Below, piece after piece: positions 28,521 through 36,960 of a DNA stretch of 64,000 nucleotides (position 1 is the first letter of the stretch; each line of letters opens with the position of its first letter). A program made the position numbers and the translations under genes. The notes beneath the pieces are model-generated. The model had not been told where the DNA came from, searched no databases, and was given only the letters and a program-made list of their open reading frames with translations. Origin of the DNA: Cellulomonas sp. P24 (GTDB lineage Bacteria; Actinomycetota; Actinomycetes; Actinomycetales; Cellulomonadaceae); the NCBI RefSeq assembly GCF_024704385.1, contig NZ_JAJDFX010000002.1:4216001-4280000 (forward strand), in the 5' to 3' direction.

Positions 28521-28993
28521 GAGCCGTCCGCGGCGTCGTCCCGCCGCTGATGGTCACGTGCGGGGCTCGGGTGGAACGTCATGCGGTACTTGCCGATCTG
28601 AACCTCGTCGCCGGCTTTGAGGATCACGGAGTCGATCCTGTTCCGGTTCACGTACGTGCCGTTGAGCGAACCGATGTCGCGCACGACGAAGTCGTCGAGC
28701 TCGCGCACGAACTCCGCGTGCTTGCGGGACACCGTGACGTCGTCGAGGAAGATGTCCGCGGAGGGGCTGCGACCGGCGACCGTCCGCTCGGCGTCGAGCA
28801 GGAACCGCGCCCCGGAGCTGGGTCCGCGCTGCATGATCAGCAGGGCCGACGTGCGCGGCAGCGCCGAGACCGCAGCGACCTCCTCCGCCGTCAGACCGAT
28901 CGGCGTGAGTGCCTCGGGCTCCGTGATGTCGAAGTGTCCGAGGCTGATCGTCGTGTCTGCGCTCGGCCTCTGAGGGTGCGGTGTCTCCGTCAC
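28517..28993 (-). CDS. garA: FHA-domain signalling protein GarA/OdhI
   Basis: The 158-residue protein has an N-terminal tail with the twin threonines ADTTISLG, equivalent to the sites phosphorylated by PknB/PknG-type kinases, and an FHA domain (about residues 60-145) with LDAERTVAGRSPSADIFLDD, VSRKHAEF and GSLNGTYVNRNRI. In relatives the unphosphorylated protein inhibits 2-oxoglutarate dehydrogenase and controls glutamate metabolism. GTG 28993 is chosen since AGGAGG lies four bases upstream. Confidence 0.93.
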   Translation of the reverse strand: MTETPHPQRPSADTTISLGHFDITEPEALTPIGLTAEEVAAVSALPRTSALLIMQRGPSSGARFLLDAERTVAGRSPSADIFLDDVTVSRKHAEFVRELDDFVVRDIGSLNGTYVNRNRIDSVILKAGDEVQIGKYRMTFHPSPARDHQRRDDAADGS

Positions 28994-29100
28994 GACGCCT
29001 CCTGAGCGCGGGTGCCACACCACCGTGTGGATGAACTGGTCATGGCACAGCCTATGCGCAGGGCCGGGCGGACGGCACTACTCCCGGAGCGGGTCCAGGA

Positions 29101-29940
29101 TCACTTCCCGTCGCCCGAGAGCGGGGTCGCGTACTGCGGTGCCGAGATCTGCTTCACGGCAGTGACCTGGACATCTGCCTTGCGTGCGATCGTGTCACGG
29201 CCACCGTCGTGACGTACCGTCGCCATCGCACCCCCGGGGATCTCGAGAGCCGGGGCCATCGTGTCCGGGTCGCCGATCGCGATCCAGGTGTAGGGCGCCT
29301 GGATCGCCACGCCGTCCACCACGACGCCGGACGAGCTGTCGGTGAAGTAGCTGCTCGCCGTCAGCCGCTGGTTGTTGAGCTGAACCGCTTCCGCGCCGGC
29401 GTTGCGCAGCTCCTCGAGGATGTTGAGCATGTCCATCGCGGGGATGCGCCCGGACTGCTGGACGAGAGTGATCTCGATCCCGGTCCCGTGCGCCGGCAGC
29501 CTGCCGGAGAGGATCCCCTGCGTCGCGGCCCGCTGCGTCGCTGCCTGGAGTGCCGCCTTCTGCTTGTCCGACCCGGAGAGCAGCTGCTGACGCGTCTGCT
29601 CGAGGGTCGCCGCTTCGCGCTGGAGCTGCTCGTAGCGCTGCGTCGAGTCGTCGAGGATCCGCACGAGGTCCGACTGCCGCAGGTTCGACAGACCCTCGAC
29701 GCGCGTCTGACGGACCTGCGCGACCACGGCGAACCCGAGCAACGCGCACAAGACGCCGGCCAGGATCTGACCCCGCGACGCCCGGGGTCTCAGTCCGCGA
29801 GCGAGCGAACGCCACGCGGACGCGAGCGGCGCGGAGGCCTCGACCCGTGCGTCGTCCTCGACCGTCGGCGGGGTCGCCGTCCTGCCGGAGGCCAGCGGGA
29901 TCGCGTCGGTCGGGGTGTCGCTGCGGTGGTCAGGCGTCAT
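29101..29940 (-). CDS. DUF881 family membrane-anchored protein
   Basis: The 279-residue protein has a hydrophilic N-terminus, one membrane helix (about 61-77, ILAGVLCALLGFAVVAQV), a coiled-coil stretch (about 95-140) and the DUF881 domain (TGIEITLVQQSG, ILEELRNAGAEAVQLNNQRL, APYTWIAIGDPDTM). The family is related to the extracytoplasmic part of spore-coat-type protein SpoIIQ-like assemblies in clostridia, but its actinobacterial function is unknown. It abuts sbp, and a second DUF881 gene lies on the other side of sbp. Confidence 0.9.
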   Translation of the reverse strand: MTPDHRSDTPTDAIPLASGRTATPPTVEDDARVEASAPLASAWRSLARGLRPRASRGQILAGVLCALLGFAVVAQVRQTRVEGLSNLRQSDLVRILDDSTQRYEQLQREAATLEQTRQQLLSGSDKQKAALQAATQRAATQGILSGRLPAHGTGIEITLVQQSGRIPAMDMLNILEELRNAGAEAVQLNNQRLTASSYFTDSSSGVVVDGVAIQAPYTWIAIGDPDTMAPALEIPGGAMATVRHDGGRDTIARKADVQVTAVKQISAPQYATPLSGDGK

Positions 29941-29941
29941 G

Positions 29942-30274
29942 TCAGGCCCGGAAGAGGTGACGGCGGATCGCCGCGGCGTTGGAGAAGATCCGGATGCCGA
30001 GGACGACGACGACACCGGTCGAGAGCTGGCTCCCGACGCCGAGCTGGTCCCCGAGGAACACGATGAGGGCCGCGACGACGACGTTCGACAGGAACGACAC
30101 CACGAACACGCGGTCGTCGAAGATCCCGTCGAGCTTGGCCCGAAGACCACCGAACAGGGCGTCGAGCGCCGCGACCACGGCGATCGGGAGGTACGGCTGC
30201 AGCTCCGTGGGGACCGTCGGCTCGAGCCACAGGCCCGCCACGACACCTGCGATGAGTCCGAGCACCGCGATCAC
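29942..30274 (-). CDS. sbp: Small basic protein Sbp (DUF1290)
   Basis: The 110-residue protein has three membrane helices (about 2-18, 28-42, 56-92 in two segments) and the family pattern PYLPIAVVAALDALFGGLRA and FLGDQLGVGSQLSTGVVVVLGIRIFSN. In Gram-positive bacteria it lies near division genes, but the function is unknown. The GTG start is two bases after the stop of the preceding DUF881 gene. Confidence 0.93.
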   Translation of the reverse strand: MIAVLGLIAGVVAGLWLEPTVPTELQPYLPIAVVAALDALFGGLRAKLDGIFDDRVFVVSFLSNVVVAALIVFLGDQLGVGSQLSTGVVVVLGIRIFSNAAAIRRHLFRA

Positions 30275-30276
30275 TG

Positions 30277-31229
30277 CTAGCTCCCCACGTTCGTCGGCGA
30301 GGCCCCCGGTGGACCCTGGGCTGCTGTCTCGCTGTCAGACGATGCCACACTCCCCGTCGGAAGCGCGGGCAGGGTCGCGCCCACGGTGCTGGAGGTGGTC
30401 GTGGCGGTCGGGTCCAGCGGCATGGCGTACCGGACCGTGAGCGCTCCGGCTCCGGGCAGCGTGAGGGACTTCACGACCGCGACGTTGGTGCTGATCCCCC
30501 AGGTCGTGCGGAGGTACGCGAGCTGCGACGCCGCCGGTGTGCGCGCGAACCGGGTCTGCATCGTCGTCGGGTCACCGATCGCATCGACCGTGTACGGGCC
30601 GGTGAGGGGCACGAGGTCGACGAGGATCGCGCTCCCTGCGCTCCGGATCGCCGTCAGCGAGGTCAGACGCTGACCGTTGATCGCGATCGCCTCCGCACCG
30701 CTGGCCCACAACGCGTTCACGACCGTCTGGAGGTCGGCGTCCTGCACCATGTTGTCGGCCGGGACGTCGCCCGCCGCATCGGCCGGGGCATCGGCGAGGG
30801 ACACGCGGAGACCCGGACCGGTGACGGCGGTCGCGCCCGCGGCGACCTCGCCGCTCTTCAGGCGGGCGATGAGTGCCGGGTCCTGAGCAGCGAGCGCCTC
30901 CCCTGGAGCTTGACGACCTCGTCGCTCAGGGCCTGGTTGCTGGCGCGGAGTGCAGCAGCCTGGGAGGTTCGTTCGGTGATCTGCTTCTCGAGCAGGGTGC
31001 GCGCCGCGAGGACAGCCGGTTCAGGTGCTCTGAGCGAGACCGCCGCGGCAGTGGTCGCGGCACCGAGAGCGACGGCGACGACCAGGACGGTGACGCGGCG
31101 CGCGAGCGCCGGGCGCCGGTAGCCCGGGTCGGACCGGTGCGCGGTCGCCTCGGCGTAGCCCGGGTCGAGCGGGTGCCGCATGACCTCGGTCAGGATGCTC
31201 ATCGAGGCGTCGACGGGACGGACGCTCAT
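30277..31229 (-). pseudogene. DUF881 family protein with a one-base frameshift
   Basis: The N-terminal frame has a 50-residue cytosolic start (MSVRPVDASMSILTEVMRH), a membrane helix (RRVTVLVVAVALGAATTAAAV) and a coiled coil (EKQITERTSQAAALRASNQAL). The DUF881 domain with ALWASGAEAIAINGQRL and LVPLTGPYTVDAIGDP lies in another frame. They join at a run of four C at 30900-30903 on the plus strand; with five, the sequence reads KLQGEALAAQDPALIARL and continues into TGPGLRVSLADAP. The protein is then 317 residues. ATG 31229 overlaps the stop of the phosphatidyltransferase gene (ATGA). Confidence 0.83.
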
Positions 31230-31810
31230 CACGTGGCCCCTGTCGCCCCGAGCAGGCGTCGTGCCTGCGTGGCGTACAGGGCTCCGGCCAGCCAGTACAG
31301 ACCGATGCCCCACCACGCGAACGCCCAGCCGAGCACCAGAGCCGCGGTACCCCAGGCATCGGGACGTTGGGCGAGCAGCAGGAGCGGGAGCGCGTAGAGG
31401 AGAGCGAAGGTCCCCGCCTTCCCGACGAAGTGCACCGGAAGAGGGCCGTACCCCCGGTGCGCGAGCGGGAACAGGAGCCCCCCCATGAGCACGTCTCGAA
31501 GGACGATCGCGGCGACGAGCCACCAGGGCACGACGTCACGCCACGCCAGGGCCACCAGTGTCACGAGGATGAACAGCCGGTCGGCTGCGGGATCAAGGAT
31601 CTTCCCGAGCTCGGAGACCTGGTGGAGCCGACGTGCGAGGACGCCGTCGAGCCAGTCGCTCGCCCCCGAGAGCGCGAGCACGACGAACGCCCAGGCGTCG
31701 TCGTGCCGGGCGAGGAGGATCGCGAAGACCGGGACGAACAGCAGGCGCACGGCGCTGATCGCGTTCGGGATCGTGACGATCCGCGAGCTGTCCCCCGACT
31801 TCGCTGGCAC
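31229..31810 (-). CDS. pgsA: CDP-alcohol phosphatidyltransferase family protein
   Basis: The 193-residue membrane protein has the full signature DG-x2-AR-x8-G-x3-D-x3-D as DGVLARRLHQVSELGKILDP followed by AADR. It transfers a phosphatidyl group from CDP-diacylglycerol to an alcohol; glycerol phosphate or cardiolipin synthesis is possible, so the pgsA name is a best guess. About five membrane helices follow. The GTG start has AAGGGG upstream, and TAAGAT (31863-31858) is a likely -10 box about 47 bases before the start. Confidence 0.88.
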   Translation of the reverse strand: MPAKSGDSSRIVTIPNAISAVRLLFVPVFAILLARHDDAWAFVVLALSGASDWLDGVLARRLHQVSELGKILDPAADRLFILVTLVALAWRDVVPWWLVAAIVLRDVLMGGLLFPLAHRGYGPLPVHFVGKAGTFALLYALPLLLLAQRPDAWGTAALVLGWAFAWWGIGLYWLAGALYATQARRLLGATGAT

Positions 31811-31958
31811 CGTGCCCCTTCGTCCTCATGTGGTCGTCCTGCGTCGGACCTTGCGTGATCTTACGTCGTCAGGACCGACCGGCTCAGGTCTCCCGGTCGC
31901 CTTCGCGTGCCGGACCGGCAGGTGTGTCGGTGCGTACGGGATGTGCTTGGCTGGTCCG

Positions 31959-32375
31959 GTGGACCTTGGCGACCGCGAGACGATCCGGAGACTCCTCACG
32001 ACCACGCGGCGGTGGGCCGTCGTGGGGTTGTCCGGCAACGAGCGTCGCGCCGCGTTCGGGGTCGCGCGGTTCCTCCAGGAGTCCCTGGCGATCGAGATCG
32101 TCCCGGTGCACCCGCGGGCCGAGACCGTCCACGGCGCCCCGGGATATGCGTCCTTGAGCGAGATCCCGGGGAGCATCGACGTGGTCGACGTCTTCGTGCG
32201 TCCGGAGCTCGCCGGCGCCGTCGTGGACGAGGCGATCGCGATCGGTGCACGGGCGGTCTGGCTGCAGCTGGGGGTAGTTGACCATGCTGCTGCCGCGCGT
32301 GCCCGGGCGGCCGGTCTCGACGTGGTGATGGACGCCTGCCCGGCGATCGAGGCGCCGCGGTGCGGACTCGTGTGA
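31959..32375 (+). CDS. CoA-binding domain protein
   Basis: The 138-residue protein is a single Rossmann-type CoA-binding domain: WAVVGLSGNERRAAFGVARFLQ near the start, PVHPRAETVHGAPGYASLSEIPG, VDVVDVFVRPE and ARAVWLQLGVVDHAAA. It resembles YccU/YneT-type proteins whose role is unknown. GTG 31959 is chosen because the domain begins there; an in-frame ATG at 31941 would add six residues. TTGGCT lies six bases before the GTG and may be a weak leaderless -10. Confidence 0.88.
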   Translation: MDLGDRETIRRLLTTTRRWAVVGLSGNERRAAFGVARFLQESLAIEIVPVHPRAETVHGAPGYASLSEIPGSIDVVDVFVRPELAGAVVDEAIAIGARAVWLQLGVVDHAAAARARAAGLDVVMDACPAIEAPRCGLV

Positions 32376-32452
32376 GCGCCGCGATGCGCCGGGACGGCTG
32401 ACGCCCGCGGCACTGTGGGGGACGTCACCGCAGCGGCAGGGTCGGCGTCCCG

Positions 32453-32458
32453 TAGGAT
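32453..32458 (+). promoter_or_regulatory. -10 box of the deaD leader transcript
   Basis: TAGGAT is followed ten bases later by the ATG of a short leader ORF and about 165 bases later by deaD. No -35 box is evident, as usual in these promoters. Transcription would start near 32465. Confidence 0.55.
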
Positions 32459-32468
32459 GGGCCTACTC

Positions 32469-32579
32469 ATGGAGTCTGTCGCTCCCCTGGTGTTCTGGGT
32501 CGCGGCGGGATGTCTGGAAGGTACAGGCACCCACTGCCGAGGTGTGTTCGGGATGGCGACCCGTGGGTGGTCCCCCTGA
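32469..32579 (+). CDS. Putative leader peptide ORF upstream of deaD
   Basis: ATG 32469 opens a 36-codon frame (MESVAPLVFWVAAGC then LEGTGTHCRGVFGMATRGWSP) that ends 45 bases before deaD. It lies at the predicted transcript start, so it could be translated from a leaderless mRNA. The first half is hydrophobic, with two Cys. Cold-shock helicase genes often have regulated leaders, so translation here could tune deaD expression. No family is recognised; a chance frame cannot be excluded. Confidence 0.45.
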   Translation: MESVAPLVFWVAAGCLEGTGTHCRGVFGMATRGWSP

Positions 32580-32624
32580 CCTCCCACGTGATGCTCCTGC
32601 CTCAGCGATCGGTGAACCTTGACG

Positions 32625-34502
32625 ATGCCCTCTGCCCTTGAGACCCCTGTGCCCGCGGACGCGCCCGCGGACGTGACTGCCGTCGGCGATACGACGGAGG
32701 CGACCTTCGCGGACCTCGACCTCCCCGAGCCCCTGCTCCGCGCCATCGCACGTCTGGGCTTCACGACGCCGTCCGCGATCCAGGAGCAGGCCATACCGGC
32801 ACTGCTCGCCGGTCGTGACATCACGGGTGTCGCACAGACCGGGACCGGCAAGACCGCGGCCTTCGGCCTGCCGCTGCTCGCCGCGATCGACCCGGCCGTC
32901 CGGCAGGTCCAGGCGGTCGTCCTGACCCCGACCCGTGAGCTCGCGATGCAGGTGGCCGAGGCGATCGAGTCCTTCGCGACCGAGCTGCCCGGGCTCGGTG
33001 TCCTCGCGGTCTACGGTGGCTCGCCGTTCCTCCCCCAGCAGCGTGCTCTTCAGCGGGGCGCGCAGGTCGTGGTCGGCACCCCCGGTCGGGTGATCGACCA
33101 CCTCGAACGACACACGCTCCGGCTCGACGACGTCCGGTTCCTCGTCCTCGACGAGGCGGACGAGATGCTGCGGATGGGCTTCGCCGAGGACGTCGACAAG
33201 ATCTTCGCGGCAGCGCCCGTCGAGCGGCAGGTCGCACTCTTCTCGGCGACCATGCCGCCGGCGATCCGCGCCGTCGCGGCGAACCACCTCCGCTCCCCCG
33301 TCGAGATCGCTGTGACCAGGCAGTCCTCGACGGTGACGAGCGTGCGCCAGACGTACGCGGTCGTCCCGTACCGGCACAAGACCGGTGCCCTCGCCCGGGT
33401 GCTCGCGGTGTCCGACGCCGACGCGGCGATCGTGTTCGTGCGGACCCGCGGTGCGGCCGAGGAGGTCGGGAGCGCACTCGTCGAGCGCGGGATCTCCGCG
33501 GCCTACATCTCCGGTGACGTCGCGCAGGCCGAACGGGAGAAGATCGTCGAACGGCTGAGGTCGGGTGCGCTGAACGTGCTCGTGGCCACCGACGTCGCGG
33601 CTCGTGGCCTCGACGTCGACCGGATCGGGCTCGTCGTGAACTTCGACGTGCCGACCGAGCCCGAAGGCTACGTGCACCGCATCGGGCGCACCGGCCGGGC
33701 CGGCCGCACCGGTGAGGCGCTGACGTTCGTGACGCCGAACGAGCAGGGTCGCCTGCGGTCCATCGAGAGGATCACGCGCCAGAAGCTCCAGGAGGTCGCC
33801 ATCCCGTCGCCGGCCGCGGTCTCCGAGCACCGCGTGCTCCAGCTCCTCGGTCGCGTGGCGCAGCGGACGGAGGCGGGCCGGCTGGACCTGTACCGGGAGG
33901 CCGTCGCCGTCTTCCTCGCCCAGAACCCCGGCACGGACCCGATCGACCTGGTGGCCGTCATCGCGGCTCTCGCGGTGGGTGACGACGGGCCTGTCGCCCG
34001 TCCCGCGAACGACGACCTCGACGACGCCCTGAGCCGGGCACGGCTCTCCCCCGAGCACGACACCCGTTCCGGCAGCCAGGGTGCGCGGGCCGACCGGAGC
34101 CCGAACAGGCGCCCGTCGACCGGTACCCGGTATCGACTCGCGGTCGGCCACACTCACGGTGCGCAGGCCGGCGCGATCGTCGGGGCGCTCACGAACGAGG
34201 GTGGGCTCGTCGGCAAGGATCTCGGCAAGATCGACATCTTCCCGAGCTTCAGCCTCGTCGAGATCCCTGGCGGGCTCACGCCTGACGCGTTCGACCGCAT
34301 CTCTCGGGCCCGGGTCGCCGGGCGCCCGTTGCGCATCCGTCTCGACGACGGACCGCCGGAGCGCGGCACGCACCACGCCCCGGCTCGTCCCTCGGGCCCG
34401 GGCACGCACCGCGCAGGCGACCGCCGTCCGAACGACGCGCACACGGGAGACCGGCGTCCCACGACGGATCGACCCGCTCGCCACCACGGCAACGTGCGCT
34501 GA
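32625..34502 (+). CDS. deaD: DEAD-box RNA helicase DeaD/CsdA type
   Basis: The 625-residue protein has Q motif FTTPSAIQEQAIP, motif I AQTGTGKT near residue 70, PTREL, motif II DEAD near 176, SAT, and motif VI HRIGRTGRAGR near 350. A DbpA-like RNA-binding domain (YRLAVGHTHGAQAGAIVGAL, about 503-585) and a basic Arg/His-rich tail follow. These helicases help ribosome assembly and mRNA turnover, often in the cold. ATG 32625 gives the usual length; TTG 32619 is an alternative. Confidence 0.95.
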   Translation: MPSALETPVPADAPADVTAVGDTTEATFADLDLPEPLLRAIARLGFTTPSAIQEQAIPALLAGRDITGVAQTGTGKTAAFGLPLLAAIDPAVRQVQAVVLTPTRELAMQVAEAIESFATELPGLGVLAVYGGSPFLPQQRALQRGAQVVVGTPGRVIDHLERHTLRLDDVRFLVLDEADEMLRMGFAEDVDKIFAAAPVERQVALFSATMPPAIRAVAANHLRSPVEIAVTRQSSTVTSVRQTYAVVPYRHKTGALARVLAVSDADAAIVFVRTRGAAEEVGSALVERGISAAYISGDVAQAEREKIVERLRSGALNVLVATDVAARGLDVDRIGLVVNFDVPTEPEGYVHRIGRTGRAGRTGEALTFVTPNEQGRLRSIERITRQKLQEVAIPSPAAVSEHRVLQLLGRVAQRTEAGRLDLYREAVAVFLAQNPGTDPIDLVAVIAALAVGDDGPVARPANDDLDDALSRARLSPEHDTRSGSQGARADRSPNRRPSTGTRYRLAVGHTHGAQAGAIVGALTNEGGLVGKDLGKIDIFPSFSLVEIPGGLTPDAFDRISRARVAGRPLRIRLDDGPPERGTHHAPARPSGPGTHRAGDRRPNDAHTGDRRPTTDRPARHHGNVR

Positions 34503-34522
34503 TCAGCTTCTGGGAGTCTCGC

Positions 34523-34567
34523 CCCGGTTCTGGACCGCCACACGCTCGGCGGCGGTCCTGAACCGGG
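34523..34567. terminator. Hairpin terminator between deaD and threonine aldolase
   Basis: Arms of 17 bp (34523-34539 and 34551-34567) pair with one mismatch around an 11-base loop. It lies between two converging genes (deaD ends at 34502, the aldolase at 34578) and can serve both. Confidence 0.75.
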
Positions 34568-34577
34568 CCGGTCAGGC

Positions 34578-35627
34578 TCAGCTCGACAGCACGGCCCGAA
34601 CGGCTTGGGCGAAGCCGTCGACGTCTGCGGGCGTGGTGTCGAAGGAGCACATCCACCGCACCTCACCAGTCGCCCGGTCCCAGTCGTAGAACTGCGCGTG
34701 CTCTCGGATCCGGTCGGCGGCTCCAGCTGGCAGAGCGGCGAAGACGGCGTTCGCGTCGGTCGACTGCGTCACGCGGACACCGTCGATGTCGACGACCGCG
34801 TCGCGGAGGCGCGTGGCCATCGCGTTCGCGTGCTGTGCAGATCTCAACCAGAGGTCGCCCTCGAGGAGGGTGACGAACTGCGCCGAGATGAACCTCATCT
34901 TCGACGCCAGCTGCATGTTGACCTTCCGCATGTAGGTCAGCCCGGTCGACCGCGCAGGGTCGAGGACGACGACGAGCTCGCCGAACATGAGCCCGTTCTT
35001 GGTGCCTCCGAGCGACACGACATCGATGCCGACGTCGGTGGTGAGCGCGCGCAAGGAGACGCCGAGATGTGCAGCGGCGTTCGCCAGGCGGGCACCGTCG
35101 AGGTGCACCGCCATGCCGAGCTCGTGGGCGTGGTCGGCGACAGCGCGGAGCTCGTCGAGCGAGTAGGCGGTGCCGAGCTCCGTCGTCTGGGTGACGGAGA
35201 CGACCCCGGGCTGCGCACGGTGCTCGTCTCCCCAGCCCCACGCCTCGCGATCGATCAGCTCCGGGGTGAGCTTGCCGTCGGGGGTCGGAATGGTCAGGAG
35301 CTTGAGACCGCCGACCCGCTCGGGTGCGCCGTTCTCGTCCGTCGCGATGTGCGCGGTCTCGGCGCAGATCACGGCGCCCCAGCGCGGCACCATCGACTGC
35401 AGGGCGAGGACGTTCGCACCGGTTCCGTTGAAGACCGGGAAAGCCTGTGCCTGGGCACCGAAGTGCGAGGCGATCACAGCGCCCAGTCGCTCGGTGTAGG
35501 CGTCACGGCCGTAGGCCACCTGGTGTCCGCCGTTGGCCTCCGCCAGCGCCGTCAGGACCTCGGGATGGACGCCGGCGTAGTTGTCGGAGCCGAACTCGTG
35601 CTTGTGGATGTCATGGAGCGTCGTCAC
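34578..35627 (-). CDS. ltaE: Low-specificity L-threonine aldolase
   Basis: The 349-residue PLP enzyme splits threonine or allo-threonine into glycine and acetaldehyde. Family segments are HEFGSDNYAGVHPEVL at the start, AYGRDAYTERLG, the cofactor Asp region VHLDGARLANAAAHLG, and the PLP-lysine motif SLGGTKNGLMFGE near 208. GTG 35627 with GGAG upstream gives the normal N-terminus; an in-frame upstream start would add 13 residues of unlikely sequence. Confidence 0.93.
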   Translation of the reverse strand: MTTLHDIHKHEFGSDNYAGVHPEVLTALAEANGGHQVAYGRDAYTERLGAVIASHFGAQAQAFPVFNGTGANVLALQSMVPRWGAVICAETAHIATDENGAPERVGGLKLLTIPTPDGKLTPELIDREAWGWGDEHRAQPGVVSVTQTTELGTAYSLDELRAVADHAHELGMAVHLDGARLANAAAHLGVSLRALTTDVGIDVVSLGGTKNGLMFGELVVVLDPARSTGLTYMRKVNMQLASKMRFISAQFVTLLEGDLWLRSAQHANAMATRLRDAVVDIDGVRVTQSTDANAVFAALPAGAADRIREHAQFYDWDRATGEVRWMCSFDTTPADVDGFAQAVRAVLSS

Positions 35628-35687
35628 GTCTCCATCATTCCTGACGAGGACGGCGTCCGAGACCACACCCCGTCATCGCGCCGGCGA

Positions 35688-36101
35688 TCAGGCCTCCGTC
35701 GCGGTCTCGCGCTCCTGCTGCGCGCGGCAGTCGGCGCAGATGCCGAACAGCTCGATCGTGTGGGTGATCTCGCTGAAGCCGTGCGCGGTCCCCACACTCA
35801 TCGCCCACTCCTCCGCACCGGGACCGTCGACCTCGACGGTGCTGCCGCACCGTCGGCACACCAGGTGATGGTGGTGACGTTGCGTGCCGCAGCGTCGGTA
35901 GACCGACTCCCCGTCAGCGGTCCGCAGGACGTCGACGTCGCCGCGTTCGGAGAGCGTCTGGACCGCGCGGTAGACCGTGGCGAGGCCGACCGTCGAGCCT
36001 CTCTCGCGCAGGATCTCGTGCAGCTGTTGCGCGCTGCGGAACTCGTCAAGATCGGCGAGGAGATCAAGGATCTCCGTGCGTTGTCGTGTGTTGCGCTGCA
36101 C
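35688..36101 (-). CDS. zur: Fur-family zinc uptake regulator Zur
   Basis: The 137-residue protein has a Fur-type winged helix (RQRTEILDLLADLDEFRSAQQLHEILRE, LATVYRAVQTLSERGDVDVL), a His-rich metal site RHHHHLVCRRCG and a structural-zinc CADC near the end. Fur paralogues exist, but the location next to a cluster of zinc-free ribosomal proteins strongly suggests Zur. The GTG start is not ideally spaced from GGGAGTGAG. TACGCT (36149-36144) is a likely -10 box. Confidence 0.9.
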   Translation of the reverse strand: MQRNTRQRTEILDLLADLDEFRSAQQLHEILRERGSTVGLATVYRAVQTLSERGDVDVLRTADGESVYRRCGTQRHHHHLVCRRCGSTVEVDGPGAEEWAMSVGTAHGFSEITHTIELFGICADCRAQQERETATEA

Positions 36102-36126
36102 TGTGCTGACTCACTCCCCTCGCTCG

Positions 36127-36144
36127 TGACGACGGCCATCGTCA
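36127..36144 (-). promoter_or_regulatory. Inverted repeat at the zur promoter, possible operator
   Basis: TGACGA (36127-36132) and TCGTCA (36139-36144) form a perfect 6-6-6 inverted repeat that abuts the predicted -10 box and covers the transcript start. It is a candidate for self-regulation. It does not match the AT-rich Zur boxes described in other actinobacteria, so the link to Zur is a guess. Confidence 0.35.
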
Positions 36145-36235
36145 GCGTACGTGAACGACCTCTGGCGGAACGTCGTGCGCGGCCCGCCAGAAGAAGCAGC
36201 CCACGAAGGAACCGGGGACCGGGCCGGACATGCGC

Positions 36236-36272
36236 GTGAAGGCCCGCCCCGACGAGCGGGGCGGGCCTTCAC
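36236..36272 (-). terminator. Terminator after the HU gene
   Basis: A perfect inverted repeat with 16-bp arms (36236-36251 and 36257-36272) and a 5-base loop, 13 bases after the HU stop. It is very GC-rich with no T-tract. It separates HU from zur on the same strand and could also stop transcription in the other direction. Confidence 0.88.
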
Positions 36273-36285
36273 AGGCGGTGCTGGG

Positions 36286-36561
36286 TCAGTTGGCGACGGC
36301 GCGCTTCAGCGCCGAGCCCGCCGTGAGCTTCACCCGGAAGCCAGCAGGGATCTCCAGCTTCTCGCCGGTCTGCGGGTTGACGCCGGTCCGTGCGGACCGC
36401 TCGGCACGAGCCACGGCGAACAGCCCCGGGATGGTGACAGCCTCGCCGGCCGCGAGCTGCTCCACCAGGACCTCCTGGAAGGCCTTGAGGGCGGCGTCGG
36501 CAACGGAGTTGCTCAGGTCGGCCTTGCCGGCCACGGCCTGGACGAGCTCGGTGCGGTTCAC
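36286..36561 (-). CDS. hup: HU-family DNA-binding protein
   Basis: The 91-residue protein is a nucleoid-associated protein of the HU family: NRTELVQAVAGKADLS, VTIPGLFAVARAERSARTG, then NPQTGEKLEIPAGFRVKLTAGSALK with the DNA-binding arm. It lacks the basic PAKKA tail seen in some actinobacterial HU proteins, so it is the short form. GTG 36561 is preceded by GGGAG. It is separated from both neighbours by strong hairpins and is thus a single-gene unit. Confidence 0.95.
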   Translation of the reverse strand: MNRTELVQAVAGKADLSNSVADAALKAFQEVLVEQLAAGEAVTIPGLFAVARAERSARTGVNPQTGEKLEIPAGFRVKLTAGSALKRAVAN

Positions 36562-36621
36562 AGATGTGCTCCCTGTTATCGGTAGGAATGAGATGTCCGA
36601 GGAACTGCTCCGCGGACGGCT

Positions 36622-36659
36622 GGTCGAGTCGACCGGAACGATGTCCGATCGACTCGACC
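36622..36659 (-). terminator. Terminator after the ribosomal protein cluster
   Basis: Perfect 11-bp arms (36622-36632 and 36649-36659) with an inner 4-bp stem CGGA/TCCG inside the 16-base loop. It starts eight bases after the L32 stop and ends the zinc-free ribosomal protein transcript before HU. Confidence 0.8.
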
Positions 36660-36667
36660 GGACGAAC

Positions 36668-36838
36668 TTAGTCCTCGAACGTGACCAGGCCGCGCTGCGC
36701 GGCCCGGGCGAGTCGCCGCGGGATCCGCAACGTCCGGCCCGCGACCGTGACGGGAACGAGGTCGACAGCCGTCGTCTTCCACTGCGAACGCCGCGCACGC
36801 GTGTTGCTGCGCGACATCTTGCGCTTCGGTACAGCCAT
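36668..36838 (-). CDS. rpmF: Ribosomal protein L32, zinc-free form
   Basis: The 56-residue protein starts [20 protein letters not shown], typical of L32. It has no CxxC pairs, so it does not bind zinc, unlike the common form. The ATG shares one base with the stop of the L36 gene (TGATG), which points to translational coupling. It is the last gene of a cluster that in actinobacteria is switched on by zinc shortage. Confidence 0.95.
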   Translation of the reverse strand: MAVPKRKMSRSNTRARRSQWKTTAVDLVPVTVAGRTLRIPRRLARAAQRGLVTFED

Positions 36839-36960
36839 CAGCCCTGACGTCCCTTCCAGCGGGGGTTCTTCTTGTTGATCACGAACACCTTGCCCCGACG
36901 GCGGACCACGATGGAGCCGTCCTTCTGCTTCAGGGATCGCAGCGACGCGCGCACCTTCAT
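36838..36960 (-). CDS. rpmJ: Ribosomal protein L36, zinc-free form
   Basis: The 40-residue protein [19 protein letters not shown] followed by [21 protein letters not shown] is the L36 paralogue without the C-C-C-H zinc site. Its start overlaps the L31 stop by four bases (ATGA). Confidence 0.95.
   Translation of the reverse strand: MKVRASLRSLKQKDGSIVVRRRGKVFVINKKNPRWKGRQG

Noticed and set aside
32463-34487. A 674-codon frame on the minus strand opposite deaD
   Set aside because: It mirrors the codon pattern of the helicase and gives a charged product without motifs.
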